The translations under genes were made by a program, and so were the position numbers. From NCBI GenBank assembly GCA_025769875.1, contig JAGFNK010000105.1, forward strand, positions 62,001 through 126,000: a stretch of 64,000 nucleotides of DNA, written 5' to 3'. A model generated the notes under the pieces. That model did no database searches. It had not been told where the DNA came from and saw nothing but the letters and a program-made list of their open reading frames with translations. The DNA comes from Russula earlei. Taxonomy: Eukaryota > Basidiomycota > Agaricomycetes > Russulales > Russulaceae. The number at the start of each line of letters is the position of its first letter. Position 1 is the first letter of the stretch. Below, in pieces: positions 21,824 to 32,313 of the stretch.

Positions 21824-23251
21824 TACCACCAATACGGACAAGTATTTATGGAACGAGAGTCAGAAAGGTTCCCTGGACCAAGAAAATGGGATCACGCTAT
21901 TGACCTGAAACTGGATGCCCCAACAACAATCAACTGCAGAGTATACCCCCTTTCACCTAAAGAAAAAGAAGAACAAGGGAAATTCCTCAAACAAAATTTA
22001 TGACTCAAATGAATAAGAAGATCCAATTCACCATATGCTAGTGGATTCTTTCTTATAAAAAAGAAAGACAGCAACTTTTGACTGGTACAGGACTATAGGA
22101 ATCTAAACAAATGGACGATACCCAACGTATACCCACTACCTCTAATCCCAGAACTTATCCACGCCTTAGCAGGAAAGGAACTCTTCACCAAGTTTGACAT
22201 TAGATGGGGTTACAACAATATCCGGATCAAAGAAGGAGACGAATGGAATGCAGCCTTCAAAACTAGCAATGGGCTGTTTGAACCTACAGTAATGTTCTTT
22301 GGACTGACAAACTCTCCAGCCACCTTTCAGACCATGATGGACAACATTTTTCAGGAAGAACTCACACAGGGATGGTTGAAAATCTACATGGATGACATCA
22401 TCATCGCCACAAAGAATGATGAAACAGAACACATGTCTAAAGTCAACCACATACTATCCAAGTTAAAACAACATGACCTCTACCTTAAACCAGAAAAATG
22501 TCAATTCCACAAAAGAAAGGTAGAATATCTTGGGGTGATTATAGGAGAGGGAAAGATAACTATGGACCCCATTAAAGTCAAGGGAATTGAAGATTGGCCA
22601 ACCCCATCGACATTGAAAGAAGTCAGAAGTTTCTTAGGATTTTGCAACTTCTATCGAAATATCATACCCAACTTCTCTATAAAAGCCAGACCATTAAACA
22701 ATTTAACAAAGAAAAATAAGCAATGGGAATGGACGACAAAGGAAGATCAAGCCTTTCAAATCCTAAAAGAAACTTGCATATCTTACCCAGTACTTCGCAC
22801 CCCAAACTGGACAAAACAGTTTATTCTAGACACCGATGCATCAGGATTCACCATCGGAGCAGTCATATCCCAAGAATATGAAGATGGTCTACATCCAATT
22901 GCATACTACTCCAGGACGTTATTGGATGCAGAAAGAAATTACGATGCACATGATAAAGAATTAGCAGCAGTAAGTTTTGGACTAAAAAGTGGACAACCAT
23001 TCTTCCTAGGAGCCAATAAACCAGTCAGAGTAAGGACAGACCATAAAAACCTCACCTACTTCAAAGAACCACAAAAATTAACAGGACGACAAGCTAGATG
23101 GATGCAATACATGCAAGACTTCAACATCACCATGGAACATGTCCCCGGACACACACACACAATTGCTGACACACTTTCTTGTCGCAAAGACCTTAACAAG
23201 GGGGTAGAAGAACAAAAAACCACACTACTACCACCCAAAATCTTCGCATGA
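21824..23251 (+). pseudogene. pol: Gypsy reverse transcriptase and RNase H
   Basis: The same frame runs on from the protease, with stops after KQNL (22001), LK (about 22010) and DSNF (about 22078). It is open from 22292. RT motifs: LVQDYRNLNKWTIPN, FTKFDIRWGYNNIRI, MFFGLTNSPATFQTMM, and the catalytic YMDDIIIA. The connection and RNase H domains follow (FILDTDASGFTIGAVISQE, ELAAVSFGL, RTDHKNLTYF, TIADTLSC). At least three of the nonsense codons are single transitions away from Gln or Arg codons. Confidence 0.9.
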
Positions 23252-24552
23252 AAAACCTACCTACCAGACAAACTTGACAAATGACGAGAAATCTTGAAAC
23301 AATTCCATGACACCCCCTTCGCAGGACACCCAGGAATAGCTAACACCTGGGACTTAGTCAAACAACATTACGAAGGACCTAGACTACGACAGTTCGTAGA
23401 ACAATACATCAAAGGTTGCGCCAAATGTCAAGAATCTAAAACCAACATACCCAGGAAGAAAGCCATGACTTTCCCACTCAACACACATGTTGAACAAGGC
23501 CCCTTTCAATATGTATCGATGGATCTCATCACTGACCTACCTAAATCAGAAGGATTTGACAGTGTCCTTACCATTGTTGACCAAGGATGCTCCAAAGCAA
23601 CAAAGTTCATCCCATGCAACAAAATGATTGATGGAACAGGCATCGCACACAAGTATTTAAAACACCTCGTGCCCTGGTTTGGCATTCCCAAGAGGATCAT
23701 CTCCGACAGAGACCCTCGATTCGCATCAAACTTCTCCAGAGCCATATGTAAAAATCTAGGCATCAAACAAAACATGTCTACCGTGTTCCACCCCCAAACC
23801 AATGGACAAACAGAAAGAATGAACACATGGCTAGAACAATACCTAAAACCCTGGACCACAACCCATCCTCATTCCTGGGCAAAAATGCTTCCCTTAGCAG
23901 AATATGCACACAACTCATGGAAACATGAAATGTCACAAAAATCACCACATGAACTTCTTATGGGATTCAAACCCCAAATCAACATCAGTCTAGAAGACAA
24001 CAACGTGCCCTCATCCACCAATCACCTGAAACAACTGGAAGAAGCAAGACAGGACGCACAACAACTTCTAGAATGCAAACAACAACCCCTAAAACCTGAA
24101 GTCAAGGAAATGGAAGAAGGAACCCTCATATGGCTAGAAGCAAAAACCTCAAAACATGAGGAACATGCAAGTTAATGCCTAAAAGATACGGCCCCTTCCC
24201 TATCACAAAAAGAATTTCCAAAGTTGCTTATCAATTACAACTCCTGCCATCAATGAAGATACACAATGTCTTCCACATGAATTTACTCCTTCCATATAAG
24301 GAAACGGAAGAATACGGCATGCCATTTACACGCCCCCCACCGACCATCAAAAACGAGGAAGAATACAAAATTGAAGCAATTCTAGACACCAGAAGGTTTG
24401 GACGAACACATAAACTTCAATATCTCATACATTGGAAAGGATACCCTGCATCAGATGACTCCTGGGTTGACCACCATGACCTTAATGCCCTGGAACTTCT
24501 AAAAGAATACTATTCCGCATTGTTACGAACCAAGGCCAGGTCCTGGCCGTAG
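23252..24552 (+). pseudogene. pol: Gypsy integrase with GPY/F motif and chromodomain
   Basis: Stops at about 23251, 23282 and 24173 interrupt one frame. Zinc-binding H2C2 region: FHDTPFAGHPGI then CAKCQESK. The DDE core holds MDLITDLPKS, IISDRDPRFAS and QTNGQTERMN with the downstream Glu. The C-terminal part has RYGPFPI (GPY/F) and a chromodomain (YKIEAILDTRR, YLIHWKGYPASDDSWV) up to 24552. In chromoviruses the chromodomain steers integration to heterochromatin, which fits insertion within other transposons. Confidence 0.9.
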
Positions 24553-25023
24553 ATTGCCCTATTTCACTCAAGAGAGACCTCTCTCACTTTGCATTACCGA
24601 CTCCCTTCCATTTTCTGGGCTATCCCTCCTGTGGTACAAGATATCGCTATTGCAAAGACACTATAACACGACCAGGCACCCGTTTCCTAATCGGGTAATC
24701 ATCGCGTGGCAGCCACATGGCCACCCAGCCACCAAGGACCTGAAACAGCAGCACAAACTCTTAGAAACTGTTGCATAACTCATCTGATGTCATCAAGGCT
24801 CCAATGACATCATGGCTGACTGAACGGCTCCACAGTGACCTCATAGGCTCACTAAGCGCTCCACAGTGACATCATAATGATGTCATCGCTCCACAATGAT
24901 CAGTAATACGCTCAGTAAGCCTGAAACTTGACACAAGCAAGTTTATGCCTCTGTAGTCCTATTGGATGGTACCAAAGAGTCTAGAATAGTCCCAGTTCTT
25001 TGTAATCGACCCTGTACACTGTA
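24553..25023 (+). other. Gypsy region after the chromodomain, left of Tc1
   Basis: No domain is seen. The sequence TGTTACGAACCAAGG at about 24529 looks like the start of another LTR, but no matching end with a duplication was found. It contains repeated TCCACAGTGA(C/T)ATCAT motifs (24829-24895). Confidence 0.4.
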
Positions 25024-25025
25024 TA

Positions 25026-26645
25026 CAGTGACCCAAAAAACCGTTCAAATGTTTTGTACATTTTCATTGTATTAACCATATCTAGAGAACCACTGCAGCT
25101 GATAACATATTAGTGGGCTTGTTTTAAAGCTCTACATCATAGCTTTGTAATGAAATACTATATATACTATGAACATAATTATGTAAGAAGATATAAGGTA
25201 TTTCTTCCAGTGTATCCATTTGAACAGTTTTTTTGCCTTGGTATCTAAATAGGGTATATGCCAAAAATTAGTAGTTTGTGTATCCTCCATTTGCTTTGAA
25301 CACCTCTTCCACCCTCCTAGGCATACTTTCTATCAAATTCTGCACAACAGTTTGATCAATGGCCTCCCATTCCAGCTGTGTGCGCTCCCAAAGTTCATTG
25401 ATTCCCTTAGGGGGTGTTGGATAAGCTGCAAGCTTCTTTTTGAGATGAGCCCAAAGATGCTCAATAGGATTGAGGTCTGGGGATTGAGCTGGCCAGTCCA
25501 TGACCTGAATTCTGTGGTCTTGGAACCAAGATGTGGCAAGCCTGCTCTTGTGGATAGAGGCATTGTCCTGTTGAAAGAGGGTATCTTTGCATTTCTTCTT
25601 GAAATACTTGATAGATGCAAGTAGTTCATCCTCCAAAATGCTGCAATAAAGTTCAGCATCCATCTTTCCATCAATCTTTGCTGCATGCCCAACTACTTCC
25701 CAAGACATGCAGCCCCACAACATCAAGGAACCTCCTCCATGTTTGACTGTTGGCTGAACAAGGCGTTCAGAAAGGTGCTCTCCTCTTTTTTTCCAAGCCC
25801 ATTTCTTGCCATCTGAGCCCATACGATTGATTTTGGTCTCATCTGACCAAATTACCCTCTTCCAGTCCTCCACAGTCCAGTATAGGTACTTTTCTGCAAA
25901 GTCCTTTCTGGCCCTATAGTGACTTGGTTTAAGGTAAGGCCTCTTCTTCTTTGTAACTGCCTTCAAGCCTGCCTTGTTAAGGTAGTTTCGAATGGTCTGA
26001 TTGGAGATAGTGGACTCTTTGATGACCTCCAACCTTCTAGCAACCTGAGGAGCAGTATCTGCTTCTCCAGAGCTAAGAAGGCGTGTGGCAAAGTGGATGT
26101 CAAGGTTAGAGAGCTTGGAAGGACAACCTCCAGAGGACTTTGGAAGGTCAGGAAGGTATTTCTGGCGAATGTTGGTGATTGAACCAATGCTTCTGTGTGC
26201 TGCCTTGGCAATGTTACGAACTGAATGGTTGGCCTGGAGAAGGGAGATGATGTAGTTGACTTCATGAGGAAGAAGAGACTTCATGATGTTGTTGGTGAAG
26301 AAGAAGCAGCTGTTTTGGCTTATTTGCACATGGTTTGAGTTTATTATAGGTCACATGACCTCCATGTTCGATTTTAGCCCTCTGGGGAAAGAATATGAAT
26401 CTTAATCTGAGAAATAATGAATTCACTTACCAAGGCCAAAAAACTGTTCAAATGGGTACACCAGCAAACTTACCTTATATATTCCTAAATAATTATGCTT
26501 ATGCTGTATAAAGTATACCATTACAAAGCTATGATGTAGAGCTTGAAAACAAACCTAGTTACATATTATTAGCTGCAGTGGTTCTCTAGATATGGTCAAT
26601 ACAATGAAACTGTACAAAACATTTGAACGGTTTTTTGGGTCACTG
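25026..26645 (-). mobile_element. Tc1-like transposon with long inverted repeats
   Basis: 1620 bp between TA target dinucleotides (25024-25025 and 26646-26647). Terminal inverted repeats of about 218 bp (25026-25243 and 26428-26645) begin CAGTGACCCAAAAAACCGTT. Each repeat carries the motif AAAAAACNGTTCAAATG twice, once at the outer tip and once in opposite orientation at the inner edge. A complete transposase gene lies between them. The two inverted repeats differ by roughly 10 percent plus small indels, so the element is not brand new, yet its gene is open. Confidence 0.95.
25268..26284 (-). CDS. Tc1-family transposase, DD34E
   Basis: One uninterrupted exon of 338 residues from the ATG at 26284 (MKSLLPHEVN); an in-frame GTG extends it upstream but is not needed. 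An N-terminal helix-turn-helix pair comes first (VRNIAKAAHRSIGSITNIR, then APQVARRLEV ... SNQTIRNYLNKAGLKA), with a KKKRPYLKP basic hinge. The catalytic core has Asp148 in IWSDETK, Asp240 in FQQDNASIHKS and Glu275 in SPDLNPIEHLW, with 34 residues between the last two. The glycine box GGGSLMLWGC is present. It cuts at the element ends and inserts at TA. All catalytic residues are present, so it is probably functional. It lies between long inverted repeats inside the Gypsy 3' region. Confidence 0.95.
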   Translation of the reverse strand: MKSLLPHEVNYIISLLQANHSVRNIAKAAHRSIGSITNIRQKYLPDLPKSSGGCPSKLSNLDIHFATRLLSSGEADTAPQVARRLEVIKESTISNQTIRNYLNKAGLKAVTKKKRPYLKPSHYRARKDFAEKYLYWTVEDWKRVIWSDETKINRMGSDGKKWAWKKRGEHLSERLVQPTVKHGGGSLMLWGCMSWEVVGHAAKIDGKMDAELYCSILEDELLASIKYFKKKCKDTLFQQDNASIHKSRLATSWFQDHRIQVMDWPAQSPDLNPIEHLWAHLKKKLAAYPTPPKGINELWERTQLEWEAIDQTVVQNLIESMPRRVEEVFKANGGYTNY

Positions 26646-26647
26646 TA

Positions 26648-27826
26648 TAAGCCCCAATGAAGCATGGCAGTCGTCAGACTGTCCATTTGTGATACTCTCA
26701 TCTTCCTGGGTACTCCCCTGTGACCGCTCAGTCTAAAGATTCCCCTCACCTCCAAGGTACTCTTTAATGACCACCTTGTTTAAAGCCCCTCGCTACACTG
26801 GCCTCTAGCCTTTGCCTCTGTCTCTTGCAACACCTACCAGTCCCCATCTGGTACCTCCTCGTCGTTTGGCTCGTCCTTTTGTTCAACGCCGCCTTCGCCG
26901 CGTACCACCTGTTCCGACCCTTGCCCACCTGCTCCTGAGTCCTTAGTGATCAGCAGTACGTGTCTTGACACGCGCCAGCTGGACGACCCCAAGTATAAAG
27001 ACACCACCTACAGACAATTATTCCTCACCGCTCCACCTCCAAACTCCATAACATGTCTTCCACACAAAACTCCCCTACTGCCTCCACCGCTACTCTCATA
27101 TCTACACCCCCATACTCTTGTAAGGTGAGCCATATCGCTGGCCTCGGAACCACATGCAGACCGTGCGCGATGCGTGACACTTGGCCTCCTCCCACACCTT
27201 GCCTCCTTCCTCGCATCACATTTCCCAGTCCTCGCCACCAACCACGTGCGCACGCCACGCCTCGGCACACGCGACGTGTTCATGTCTCAGGCCTTTCACC
27301 ATAGCCTCGACCGTCTCGACCAGTCTTGATTCTCTTTCATGCCTATCTCCCTTTCATGCCTTTCATCCTTAGTACTTCTCTCCTGTATATAAAACACCTA
27401 GCTACTCTGTAGTAGAAAAAGAGGAAGAATACAGTCTTCTTGAGTTCCCCTTACCTTCAGTCAGAAACAACTGTGTGGGAGTGATCTTACTCTCCTCTCC
27501 TCTCCTTCTCTTCTCCCTTCCTCCTCCTTACATTCCTCTTGCTCTTGGGTCAAGACAACCGTCTTGGATCGCTGTCCAGCCCCACGAACTCTGCGCGCCC
27601 TGGTTTGGCTCGCTTCAACTGGCTGCCCCAGTGAGGCTGGATCTGTGTTGACCTGAGACCCCTGTCTTCCCCGCCCCCTCGTTTAGGTTGCCTTGGGCAA
27701 CCCGGCTTAGGAGCAAGCCCCTCCACCCTCGCAACTAGCACGACCACAATTGCAGCTACTCCTGTCCACCTCGCCCTTTCACCCTTCGCCTCGCTCCCTA
27801 TCCGTACCAGCCAGCACCGCATCCAC
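26648..27826 (+). other. Gypsy extra region with an LTR-like repeat
   Basis: No confident gene. The stretch 27110-27420 is shared with 41830-42180 (GGCCTCG.AA.CACATGCA, GCCTCGGCACAC, CCAGTCTTGATTC, TGTATATAAAAC, CTAGCTACTCTGTAGTAGAAA), and part of it recurs at 39215-39260. It includes a TATA box, so it resembles a retroelement promoter. A 45-bp direct repeat (AGCCCCACGAACTCTGCG and onward) occurs at about 27578-27620 and 27912-27955. Confidence 0.5.
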
Positions 27827-29100
27827 GTGCACGCCCACTCACGCAGTCCTCGACCTCACCCACTTCGTTCGCCTGCGAACCCGCCACCAGTCCACCAGCC
27901 AACCGCCGTCCAGCCCCATGAACTCTGCGTGCCCTGGTTTGGCTCGCTTCACTCTCCTGCGCTCATCCACCTACCACTGTCCAGAGAACCATCTTCCTCA
28001 ACAGTGACAACCATTAACACTAGGCTACTCATTCAATGTGCTGCACAACATGCCGCAATGATAGTACAGGCACGTGAACTATGGGAAGATGACTCTCTCA
28101 CCACCATACTGAGAGCCTTTGGTAATCAATCTCCCACACAAGGAACTTCCTCTCCTATCAGAACCCATAGTCCCTCTTATCATGTTCGCTCCCCATCACC
28201 TGACCCCATTCCAATCCCCCACACATAAACACCCCTGCCTTTGAACAGGTAGAATGCGTTGTCATGCTTGACGAAAACTTTGCCCCAGCAAATCATAGAA
28301 GGACACCACCCCCCATCTATGAACCACCCACTAATAATCAACCTTCAGAACTAGAGGAACTTGGAGAAGGATGGGAAGAAGGAGATCTAGGACTAGACTT
28401 ACTCATTCCAGACCCAGGCAACAAAGAAGACACGCTCCCCCCTCGCTTTGTCCTCCCCGATCTTACACATGGCTTCCCTTCTCTGTTAGCCACCTATGGC
28501 CCTGGATGCCCCACTCATCGTGTACCCATTCGAGCACAAGCTGACCCCTACCCTCGCCCCCTTCTCACACAAAAAGATGCCTTCCTGTTTAAAGAAGGCC
28601 TTAGACATACTGTGGCGATAAATGAAGCACTTAGGTTTGAGCAAGACCTGTCCCTAGAAGCCAAAGTATGTCGCTACCGCTTCGCCATCAAAAAAGTATG
28701 ACAGATGGCAAACAACCTCGTCACCACTCAAGAAAGATATCATGACATGATGTGGGAAGTAAGAGACTCAGAGGTCAAATTAGCCAAGGCTAATGCTAAA
28801 GCTCGCCTTGAACCACGGGTCTTGTTCGGGACCATGCCTCAGCTCACCGATCAAGAACACAAAGAAGCCAAAAAGGCCTTAATGGATCCATGGTATCAAT
28901 TCTCCCCTTGACTCTCCAACAAATGCACCTGGTGCCACAATGGAGGACACAACACCTTCGAATGTCACAAAATCGCCATATGTATCCTCTGCAACTGCCA
29001 CAGACATATGGCTGATCACTGTAGGAACCCACATCGATGATGCAAAACTGACAAAATGTGTCAAGTTCCCCATGATCAGCTACACTTCCACACTCATTGC
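27827..29100 (+). pseudogene. second gag-like reading frame with two zinc knuckles
   Basis: Open pieces 27827-28228, 28264-28701 and 28705-28911, then 28912-29040 across a TGA, read mostly in line. The N-terminal part is Pro-rich. The middle has an acidic stretch (ELEELGEGWEEGDLG) and a helical segment (FLFKEGLRHTVAINEALRFE). The C-terminal part carries two CCHC motifs (CTWCHNGGHNTFEC and CILCNCHRHMADHC). A CCHC protein placed after the chromodomain and before the 3' LTR is unusual for a chromovirus. It may be a captured gag from another retroelement or an accessory frame. Stops after IPHT, KKV and QFSP break it. Confidence 0.6.
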
Positions 29101-29151
29101 TGCCAATCCACCATCATTCCTTACGTCGCTTAGATGTTAACAAGGGGGTGA

Positions 29152-29641
29152 TGTCACAAGTACCAGTACCTCGGACCAGATTGGCAACTGGACAAGCCTA
29201 CCCAGACAAGCCTCACGGCTCTCGCGTGTTCTCATGAGTCATCTGCCTCGCATGTACCACCACCTTCTGGCATGTTCAGTCTCAATCGTCTTGTTGTTAC
29301 CTCATGTCTACCATTTGATATAGGATGTATCTGTCTATATAAACCTGTCAGTAGAAGAGGACAAGCCTTAATCTTGTTCTCTTGTGAATATCACTGGATT
29401 TCAGCTTCAGAACTGTAGGCTTGCAGGAATCAAGCAATTGTCTCAAAATCTCTTCCAACCTTCTAAGTCTTTGAATGCAAAGACTTAATTGCTATATTTC
29501 CTCTCCGCAGTACACGTTAGCCTTTGCTGCATTGTCACTGAGATCCCTGACTCTCGCGAGAACTCGTCGTCTTGCTCAACTCAGTGTGCATGTCTCATGC
29601 ATGAAGCGATTTGTCAGCGACACCGCCCTCAGTCGGTGACA
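29152..29641 (+). repeat. Gypsy 3' LTR
   Basis: 490 bp, TGTCACAAG to GGTGACA. It differs from the 5' LTR mainly by transitions and a 10-bp indel. Confidence 0.95.
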
Positions 29642-29646
29642 CTGTC

Positions 29647-30198
29647 TGCCTGTCTCAGGCTGAACAGGCAGAAGCTTGTCTGCTCTGATGCCTTGCAGCT
29701 TTGCGTGCAGTGGCACTTCCACGCTGTCCACCAGTTTCGCCTTCTCCGCCCCCTCAATTCTGCTCTCCTTTCCCTATCCCTGGCATGATCAGCTGCATTG
29801 TCAAATTTGAGGATCACACGCTCGATGCGCGATGTGGGGCCCCCTTTGTTGAATATGACATCGCAGGGTTCAGGGATGTGGGGGGTGGTGTGATGTGCAG
29901 GCTTGGACGCCTGATGGTTGTATGTGTGGCCCAGGAACATGTGCACCAGCAACCTTTGGGTCAGCTTGGTGAGTCTCTTCTCCAGGGTGGGCATGGACAC
30001 ATGCATTCTGAGGGCATGTGGCCAAGGGAGGTCAGGATGATTCCCGCACCTTGTCTCTTCGGGCGTCAGGTCATCCAAGGCGCGTGTGGATGGTTTTGTG
30101 TCTGTATGCATCACCCGGACCCTATTAAGAGGTGTCTGGGTCGTGCGTTCTGCGACTTTGATGTGTTGTGGCATACCCGGGGTGTTAATTTGATGCAT
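29647..30198 (-). pseudogene. Copia-B integrase C-terminal region
   Basis: The frame reads LDDLTPEETRCGNHPDLPWP (normally TPEEAWYGKKPDLSHLR), then LTKLTQRLLVHMFLGHTYNHQ and EPCDVIFNKGGPT, the order of the Copia integrase tail. Stop and frame losses are visible, and the core DDE part between here and 30232 is missing or highly eroded. It abuts the Gypsy 3' duplication. Confidence 0.78.
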
Positions 30199-30231
30199 GC
30201 ATCCCCTTTCAGCTAGGGATGTTTGTGCTTC

Positions 30232-31452
30232 TCACCTGGTGTGATTGCCCCCTCCATCTAATTGGAGGGTCTTCAAGCATTGGCCAGTTGTGGGCTCAAT
30301 GCGTGTGGTGTGCGGTTGGAGGTGCTGGGGTGCTTCCAATTTGCGCTTCAGCCCACTGGCGTGTTCCTGTGGTTCCGTTTTTGCCCAGTTGGAAAACTGG
30401 GGTGTTCTAGTGGGTGGTTTCCCACATGTGTCCGAGAAGGCCCGGAAGATTGTCATGTGTGTGGTAAGCATGGCTTCAGTTTTGTGGCCACATTCCATGA
30501 GGGACAGGTCTGGTGTTGCTGACTCGGGTTTGACCATTTGGATGGCCATGATATATAGGTTGTCGTGTAATGTTCCCTCACAAATCAATTGGTTCTTGTT
30601 GTATATTCCACATGTTTCTCCCTGGAAATGCACTGCTACCCCACATTGGATGAAATGGGAGACCGATAAGAGGTTCCCTTTGAGGTCTGGGATGTACAGG
30701 ACGTCACAGAGTAATGCGATACTCTGTGCACCATTTGCATGCATCTGGACTTGTATTTGCCCAGTTCTGGTGGTGGTTATGGCACTATTGTTGCCTAAGG
30801 CAACTAGAATGGGTGATGCGAGTGGGGTAAGGTGTATGAACCAATCACGATGGGATGTCATGATGCGTGAGGTTCTAGAGTTGAGGAGCCAGCCATCTCT
30901 GAGATCAGAAGCTTGGAGCTGCTCCTGAGTCATGGCCACATGGATCGGCTCATCTACAACTGCCTGATATAATGAGATGCTGTTATCAGATGTGGGGACG
31001 TATGCGATGGCAGTGCTGGCTGGTAGCTGAGCTGCGCATGTCGCTACAATGTGTGCACTTGTGCCGGTCCCAGTGGTCATGGGCGTCACTGCATTGTGGG
31101 CACTCATGCCAGTCATAGCAGGTGTGGGTGTCACTGTGTTGTGCATGATCATGCCAGTCCTAGCTGCTGCTGCTTTGTCCTCCAGTTTTCCGTGAATTTT
31201 CCAGCAATTGTGCTCCCTGTGTCTGCAGTGAGTGCACTTTGATGTGCTTTTTTTGCTCTGTGCTTCCTGGTCCTTTCCCTTTTGGGCCACCTTTGCATGG
31301 TGAGGTGTGGCCATGTCATTGGTCAATCGGATCCGACGCTCCTCATGGAGGATGCGGTCTGTGATGTGCTCGGCTGTTAGATGGGTGGGCAGTGTTGAGT
31401 GGAGGGTGGCCTTGAGTTTGGCAATCTTTCCCAGTAGCGCGAGAATTAGCAT
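30232..31452 (-). pseudogene. Copia-B gag end, protease and pre-integrase
   Basis: A 406-codon frame contains a zinc-knuckle remnant (CTHCRHREHNC with a following WKIHGK). The Copia protease region reads WLLNSRTSRIMTSHRDWF; the usual catalytic DSG is changed to NSR, so the protease is dead. The gag-pre-integrase block (LLCDVLYIPDLKGNLLSVSH) and LICEGTLHDNLYIM follow. A Gly/Met/Ala/Thr-rich linker after the knuckle carries internal repeats (AMTGMSAHNAVTP and relatives). Confidence 0.85.
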
Positions 31453-31500
31453 CCAGATGAGGACTTTCTTGTCTATTGGGTAACCAAATTTCTCGAGGGT

Positions 31501-31992
31501 TCAGGCAGTGTGTAGCTGTTGTAATATCTGGGGAGCCATGGGTTCCATTTCAGTGAATGTAGCCCAGTATAGGTCCATCAGCAGGTGTGCGACACATTGC
31601 TCGCCCTTCCTGGCAAAGTGCTTTTTGAGTGTGTCCCAAGTGTTTTTGGCTCCAGCAATGCCTAGGGCAGTGTCGAGAGCGTGCCCTTTTAATGTGAGTA
31701 AAATGTGGGTGTGTGCTTTGCGATCTTTCTGCTCCCAGTCGGCAAAGCCGCTTGGGTCATTGCTGGGGTCCGGTTTTGAGTATGTCCCTTTTATGATTTC
31801 TATCAGGCCGTTTGTTTTGAACAGTGCCTCTATATTAGCTTTCCATTGTGTGTACACGACCATGCCACCTTCGAAGAGTGGTCTGTCGTAACTGTGTTGG
31901 CTGCCCATGTAAGGTTTTCCTGTGGCTCCTACGGTGGGAGTGTGGCTGCCTCTCAAGGGCGCAACGTTTGTGGTTGCTGTGGGGGTGCTCAT
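31501..31992 (-). CDS. gag: Copia-B gag, N-terminal part
   Basis: 163 residues starting with ATG at 31992, 70 bp inside the 5' LTR. It has UBN2/gag-type features: LFEGGMVVYTQWKANIEALF, DWEQKDRKAHTHILLTLKG, TWDTLKKHFARKGEQCVAHL. It ends at a stop after QQLHTA, so the gag frame is interrupted before the zinc-knuckle part at 31452. It would form the particle shell. Confidence 0.8.
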   Translation of the reverse strand: MSTPTATTNVAPLRGSHTPTVGATGKPYMGSQHSYDRPLFEGGMVVYTQWKANIEALFKTNGLIEIIKGTYSKPDPSNDPSGFADWEQKDRKAHTHILLTLKGHALDTALGIAGAKNTWDTLKKHFARKGEQCVAHLLMDLYWATFTEMEPMAPQILQQLHTA

Positions 31993-32040
31993 GGTGTTTT
32001 GTTATGCGATTTGGAAGCTGGTGGGAGTTTGTGATGTCAG

Positions 32041-32061
32041 GGACAACCAGGTCTCATAATC
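32041..32061 (-). promoter_or_regulatory. likely primer-binding site of Copia-B
   Basis: Directly inside the 5' LTR, the minus strand reads GATTATGAGACCTGG. TTATGAG is the complement of the CTCATAA anticodon loop of initiator tRNA-Met, so priming by a half tRNA, as in Drosophila copia, is likely. This is inference from a 7-10 base match. Confidence 0.5.
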
Positions 32062-32308
32062 TGTTGGAGCTATTGGGATGATAGCTCAGTCTTGTGTGTA
32101 AAAGACTATATTGGTTAATTATCTAACCTATAGGGATGATAGCTATGTACAGCATTAGCTTTAAAGGAGTGTAAAGGAATGTGTAGTACTGACCTCAGTC
32201 TTGTGTGTAAAAGACTGAGGAAACAAACACGATAACTAAATTATTCTAATTATTTACATGTATGGTCCAGATTGTCCATTCATGTGGCACTTAGCTGCAC
32301 ATCCAACA
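32062..32308 (-). repeat. Copia-B 5' LTR
   Basis: 247 bp, TGTTGGAGC to TCCAACA, nearly identical to 17198-17447. It is followed by the CCTGA duplication. Confidence 0.95.
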
Positions 32309-32313
32309 CCTGA

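Larger units (their letters stand above)
18981..29641 (+). mobile_element. Ty3/Gypsy chromovirus-type retrotransposon
   Basis: LTRs at 18981-19460 and 29152-29641 lie between perfect CTGTC duplications (18976-18980 and 29642-29646). The order on the plus strand is gag, protease, RT/RNase H, integrase and chromodomain, as in chromoviruses. A purine-rich tract (AACAAGGGGGTGA) abuts the 3' LTR. It is about 10.66 kb, unusually long because of a 1.62-kb Tc1 insertion and roughly 3 kb of extra sequence after the chromodomain. Several in-frame stops in pol make this copy defective. It inserted in Copia-B. Confidence 0.95.
17198..32308 (-). mobile_element. Copia-B retrotransposon, split by Gypsy
   Basis: Two LTRs (17198-17447 and 32062-32308) with termini TGTTGGA and TCCAACA are flanked by the duplication CCTGA (17193-17197 and 32309-32313). 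The coding strand is minus. Pieces in order: gag (31992-31501), gag/protease/pre-integrase (31452-30232), integrase tail (30198-29647), RT start (18975-18195) and RNase H (18027-17533). The Gypsy element sits between integrase tail and RT. Much of RT is missing between 18195 and 18027, so the copy is defective. Confidence 0.93.

Noticed and set aside
24529..27700. Possible LTR starting TGTTACGAACC after the chromodomain
   Set aside because: No matching 3' terminus with a target duplication could be found; recorded only as an unresolved region.
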